This document shows positions 61,389 to 64,000 of a stretch of DNA of 64,000 nt, piece by piece. Each line of letters opens with the position of its first letter. Position 1 is the first letter of the stretch. The notes beneath the pieces were generated by a model. That model had not been told where the DNA came from. It did not search any database and saw only the letters and a program-made list of their open reading frames with translations. Source of the DNA: Chloroflexota bacterium (GTDB lineage: Bacteria > Chloroflexota > Dehalococcoidia > Lucifugimonadales > Lucifugimonadaceae); contig JABMNO010000041.1 in the NCBI GenBank assembly GCA_013204555.1, positions 1-64,000 on the forward strand, given 5' to 3'. Position numbers and translations under genes: made by a program.

Positions 61389-62483
61389 CCTCAACGATTC
61401 TCCGTCGCGTTCACTGGATGCGAACCGGACCGCATTACCGCTGAGTCCTTCCAGCAGGCTATCCAACTCTCCAGCAATAAACGGCACGAAAGCTGCCTGA
61501 TTGAGCGGTGATGCGATCTCCGGCGCTTCCCCAATCACCACGGTGAATCCATCGCCCTCAGGAATGACATCAACAGTCATATATCTAAGATCAGAGTACA
61601 GACTCTCAATCACCTGCTCAGGCGTGCCTTCGTACTGCTCTCTGATTAAGGGGATGATCTCCGCGCCCACACGGGCACCAGTCTCGAAACAGGCGTCTCC
61701 ACCGATCTCCAGGTTGGACAGCACCGAGCTGGCGAGAAGCAATTGATAGTAACCAACGTCCACCACCCCACTATTATCATCGCCTCGGAGTCTCTCAAGT
61801 GACCCGCCCACCATGCCAACCGGGTCCACCTCGATAGTGAAGCTACCAAGTTGATCATCCAGTGGTGCAGCGATCTCCCGGTCGGTCGGATTACCTATAA
61901 CAAAGCGACATGCGCCGTGACCACTGCCGCCACACTCAGATTCCCAGGCGTCAAGATCGCGATCCAGCATCGCGCCCAGCACACCTGCGAACATCCCGGC
62001 GTGGAAGAAACATATTGAGCGATCGGCACCAACTCCAGAACACTCAGCGCAACCTTTGAACTCCACCACGAATCGACCGTTGACAACGTCGACAGAGATC
62101 AGATCAAGATCACCCTGAGCGGTCTTCTTCATTAGCGACTTAAAGATGCGATCCATCACCTTCTTTAGCGTGGTAAATGCGCGTTCATCGTCCCAGATGT
62201 CAAACTTCCAGAAGAAGTCCGACGGCATGCCCAGCCGACGCATGATGAAGTAGGCGTTCCGTTTGGATGATGCATATCCGGCAGCGTACAGAACACGACT
62301 GAACGCGGGATTGCTGGACATCAGCAGACTGGTTGCAACTTGTGGCACAAACGTGCTGATCTGATCGCCCATCGTCGCTCGCCCTGCATCTTCGGCCGGG
62401 CCCCTGGTGATCTTGCTCAGCGCCCTGGCCCACAGTTGATCAGAGAGCCTGTCCGCCGCTATTGAACTACTGGCCTGTGTCAT
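61365..62483 (-). CDS. V4R-domain protein
   Basis: A 372-residue cytosolic protein from ATG 62483. Its middle (residues ~80-200) is a V4R (4-vinyl-reductase) domain: VVEFKGCAECSGVG, ICFFHAGMFAGVLGAML, and WESECGGSGHGACRFVIG, with the E..C...G...C.F pattern that binds small hydrocarbons or metals in sensory V4R proteins. The C-terminal half (YYQLLLASSVLSNLEIGGDACFETGARVG) looks like a second, diverged copy of the same fold. Likely a ligand sensor; no effector domain is attached. Start overlaps the stop of the membrane protein upstream (ATGA), so they are coupled. A PAS-GGDEF gene is divergent next to it. Confidence 0.82.
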   Translation of the reverse strand: MTQASSSIAADRLSDQLWARALSKITRGPAEDAGRATMGDQISTFVPQVATSLLMSSNPAFSRVLYAAGYASSKRNAYFIMRRLGMPSDFFWKFDIWDDERAFTTLKKVMDRIFKSLMKKTAQGDLDLISVDVVNGRFVVEFKGCAECSGVGADRSICFFHAGMFAGVLGAMLDRDLDAWESECGGSGHGACRFVIGNPTDREIAAPLDDQLGSFTIEVDPVGMVGGSLERLRGDDNSGVVDVGYYQLLLASSVLSNLEIGGDACFETGARVGAEIIPLIREQYEGTPEQVIESLYSDLRYMTVDVIPEGDGFTVVIGEAPEIASPLNQAAFVPFIAGELDSLLEGLSGNAVRFASSERDGESLRLVFVPEV

Positions 62484-63292
62484 GACCGCAATACCCCGTC
62501 CAGTCGTCGGTAGCTGATCACCTGATGCAGCCGATGCACCAGAAGCCCAACAATCAGGGATAAGTATCCAAACAAGAAGAGGAAATCGAGTGTCGAGCCT
62601 TCTTCTTCGGCGATATCCCACAATGAGTCATTAGTCGCGAACTCGTAGGCATACACCAAGGTGAGACTCGCGATGATTGCCGCGCCTATGACCGCAAACG
62701 ATGCACTCTCCTGATACTGGCTGCGGGCATTCTGGACGTACATGGCCAGCACCGGCACCAGCGCAGCCATGATCAAAACATCAAAAATGCGGATCAGCAG
62801 ATAGCTGACTGCAATCTCAGCGTTGATGTCCAGGATCTTTCCATACTCGTCGAAAGAATTAACGACGATAGCCACTCCGAACAGTACCGTTGCTCCAACT
62901 GCGATCCTTGAGCCGCTGCTCAGCGATGGCACCGACACTACCCGAAGGATGAAAATGCAGGCTCCCAACAAGAACGCGTACGAGAATATCTGGTAGGCCA
63001 GCAATGCCTTGAAGAACTGCTCGTCAAGGACTTCAAACGCCTGATCCACCAGCCACGAGATATTGAACAGGCCGTAAAAGAACAAGAATCCTGTGAGCAG
63101 CAGGAACACACGACGCATATCGCCCCTGTACATTCCGGCCACCGATAGCGCCAACGCCGCGCTCATGAACATAAAGATCGGTTGACCGTGCTCCGCGTAG
63201 TTAGATGCTGCTCCGTCTGGAAGCACCAGAATTACCGCAGCGATCAACAGCGCGGCGATGATTCCCAGTACCAGGAACTTCGACGAAGTCAC
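62480..63292 (-). CDS. Multi-pass membrane protein
   Basis: A 270-residue protein with about seven to eight hydrophobic segments (KFLVLGIIAALLIAAVILVL, FMFMSAALALSVAG, VFLLLTGFLFFYGLFN, IFSYAFLLGACIFIL, and so on to FLFLFGYLSLIVGLLV). I do not recognise the family; seven-helix sensory and 7TM-type input modules look similar. Translationally coupled to the V4R-domain gene downstream. Together they could form a membrane-plus-sensor pair. The 121-bp gap upstream is divergent to the PAS-GGDEF gene. Confidence 0.75.
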   Translation of the reverse strand: MTSSKFLVLGIIAALLIAAVILVLPDGAASNYAEHGQPIFMFMSAALALSVAGMYRGDMRRVFLLLTGFLFFYGLFNISWLVDQAFEVLDEQFFKALLAYQIFSYAFLLGACIFILRVVSVPSLSSGSRIAVGATVLFGVAIVVNSFDEYGKILDINAEIAVSYLLIRIFDVLIMAALVPVLAMYVQNARSQYQESASFAVIGAAIIASLTLVYAYEFATNDSLWDIAEEEGSTLDFLFLFGYLSLIVGLLVHRLHQVISYRRLDGVLRS

Positions 63293-63413
63293 ATGCAGCC
63301 TTAGAACAAAAGCAGTTTCAAACTTTGAGCAAATGATACCCTTCGTTCGGCAATTCAGCCCAATTCAGGGATAGTCATGTCACACCAGCGGCGCTGGGTG
63401 ATGCCAACAGGTG

Positions 63414-64000
63414 ATGACGCAGGTTGATACGCCTATGAGCACAGACCACAGTCAATTGCGCGGCCTTGACCGAGAGCACATCCTCGATCTTCTGGATGGT
63501 GCCGAAGAGCTGATGGCGACCTTCGATCTGGAAGGGCATTTCAATTTCGTCAACCGAGGCTGGACCACCATTGTGGGCCTTTCACGTGATGAGGTTCAGG
63601 ACCGCTCCATCTGGGATTTCGCAGCGGATGCCACCCTCCCTCAATGGCAGCATGCGTTCGAGCGAGTGGCGTCTGGTGAAGCCGCCCACTTGTCCGATAT
63701 CGCGATCAACGCTGGAGATGGTCGCGTCGTGCGGCTACAAGGCCGAATCCAGCCGTATTTTGACAACGGACAACTCATCGGTGCCCACGCGTTTTTGCGG
63801 AACGTCACAGGTCTTCAGATTGAGGCGTTAGTTGGCTCAGGCGCTCCATCAATCGACACGCTGACAGGCTTGCTAGACAGACGAGGAGTTGAGTCTGCCC
63901 TGGGTGCTGAAATCTCCGCCGCCAAGGCACAAAGGATTACCGGAGCACTGATCTTCATTGACCTGGACGATTTTTCAATGATCAACAGAGGATACGGTTA
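63414..64000 (+). CDS. PAS-GGDEF diguanylate cyclase (cut by window edge)
   Basis: The open frame runs from ATG 63414 (MTQVDTPMSTDHSQLRG) to the window end without a stop. A PAS domain occupies residues ~22-140 (LMATFDLEGHFNFVNRGW, GRIQPYFDNGQLIGAHAFLRNVTG). The GGDEF domain begins with SIDTLTGLLDRRGVESAL and continues to IFIDLDDFSMINRGYG, where the sequence ends before the signature. The second ATG at 63435 is an alternative start. It should make c-di-GMP in response to a cytosolic PAS signal. It lies next to the V4R/membrane pair, suggesting a signalling locus. Confidence 0.88.
   Translation, partial: MTQVDTPMSTDHSQLRGLDREHILDLLDGAEELMATFDLEGHFNFVNRGWTTIVGLSRDEVQDRSIWDFAADATLPQWQHAFERVASGEAAHLSDIAINAGDGRVVRLQGRIQPYFDNGQLIGAHAFLRNVTGLQIEALVGSGAPSIDTLTGLLDRRGVESALGAEISAAKAQRITGALIFIDLDDFSMINRGYG

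Noticed and set aside
1..64000. CRISPR array, rRNA operon, prophage, insertion sequence or integrase
   Set aside because: I looked for regular spaced repeats, rRNA-like stretches and transposase or integrase motifs and found none.

Overview
The window looks like a bacterial chromosome segment of moderate-to-high GC with tightly packed genes. I see no rRNA, CRISPR array, transposase or integrase. Several traits point to Chloroflexota, probably the SAR202-like lineage near Dehalococcoidia. There are three mandelate-racemase-type enolase-superfamily paralogues, a Chlor_Arch_YYY membrane protein next to an Agl23-like protein, tandem M20 hydrolases, and many short-chain, medium-chain and 2-hydroxyacid redox genes. 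The taxonomic call is inference; no marker gene was compared with a database.

The most notable content is a selenocysteine (Sec) signature spread over the window. A gene for tRNA-Sec, with a UCA anticodon and a long variable arm, lies at about 24.74-24.84 kb. Two thioredoxin-fold DsbA-family genes, at 8951-9625 and 42746-43369 (both minus strand), have an in-frame TGA exactly where the family has the first active-site Cys (CPWC becomes UPWC in one and UPWV in the other). Each TGA is followed within about 15-30 nt by a hairpin fitting a bacterial SECIS element. A routine gene caller would lose the N-terminus and active site of both. A second, decayed tRNA-Sec-like sequence lies 1.9 kb downstream of selC, and the interval between the two copies carries a DUF2971 gene and a DUF3105 lipoprotein. 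That layout suggests a remnant of an element inserted at selC.

Layout. 0-8.7 kb: sugar-nucleotide-type epimerase, uvrB, MFS exporter, a DUF59/Mrp Fe-S assembly pair, a lone CheX-like protein, a 3-hydroxyisobutyrate-dehydrogenase-like enzyme, a GNAT acetyltransferase. 8.9-13.2 kb (minus): two M20 amidohydrolases, a small unknown protein, a pentapeptide-repeat protein and the first selenoprotein, apparently one operon. 13.2-19.9 kb: 2-hydroxyacid catabolism (glycerate kinase, LutABC, LhgO, an amidohydrolase). 20-25.4 kb: sensor kinase, HAD hydrolase, the selC region, thioredoxin. 25.5-30.7 kb (minus): a NuoE-NuoF-NuoG/FdhA-like NAD-linked complex. 30.8-33.3 kb: enolase-superfamily enzyme, SRPBCC protein, SDR.

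33.6-43.4 kb (minus) is a long run: second selenoprotein, rnc, ftsY, Chlor_Arch_YYY protein, Agl23-like protein, AglD-like flippase, FAD oxidoreductase. It joins secretion-related housekeeping genes to what looks like surface-glycan or lipid-carrier chemistry. 43.5-49.2 kb holds nucleic-acid enzymes (CCA-adding-type nucleotidyltransferase, OGG-type glycosylase, DinG-like exonuclease-helicase, PHP protein). 49.2-59.7 kb is accessory metabolism (ketopantoate-reductase-like, alpha/beta hydrolase, APH-like kinase with a PEP-utilising half-enzyme, two enolase-superfamily enzymes, two tandem zinc alcohol dehydrogenases, peroxiredoxin). 59.9-64 kb holds membrane and signalling proteins (DUF2254-like, V4R domain, multi-TM protein, PAS-GGDEF cut by the window edge).
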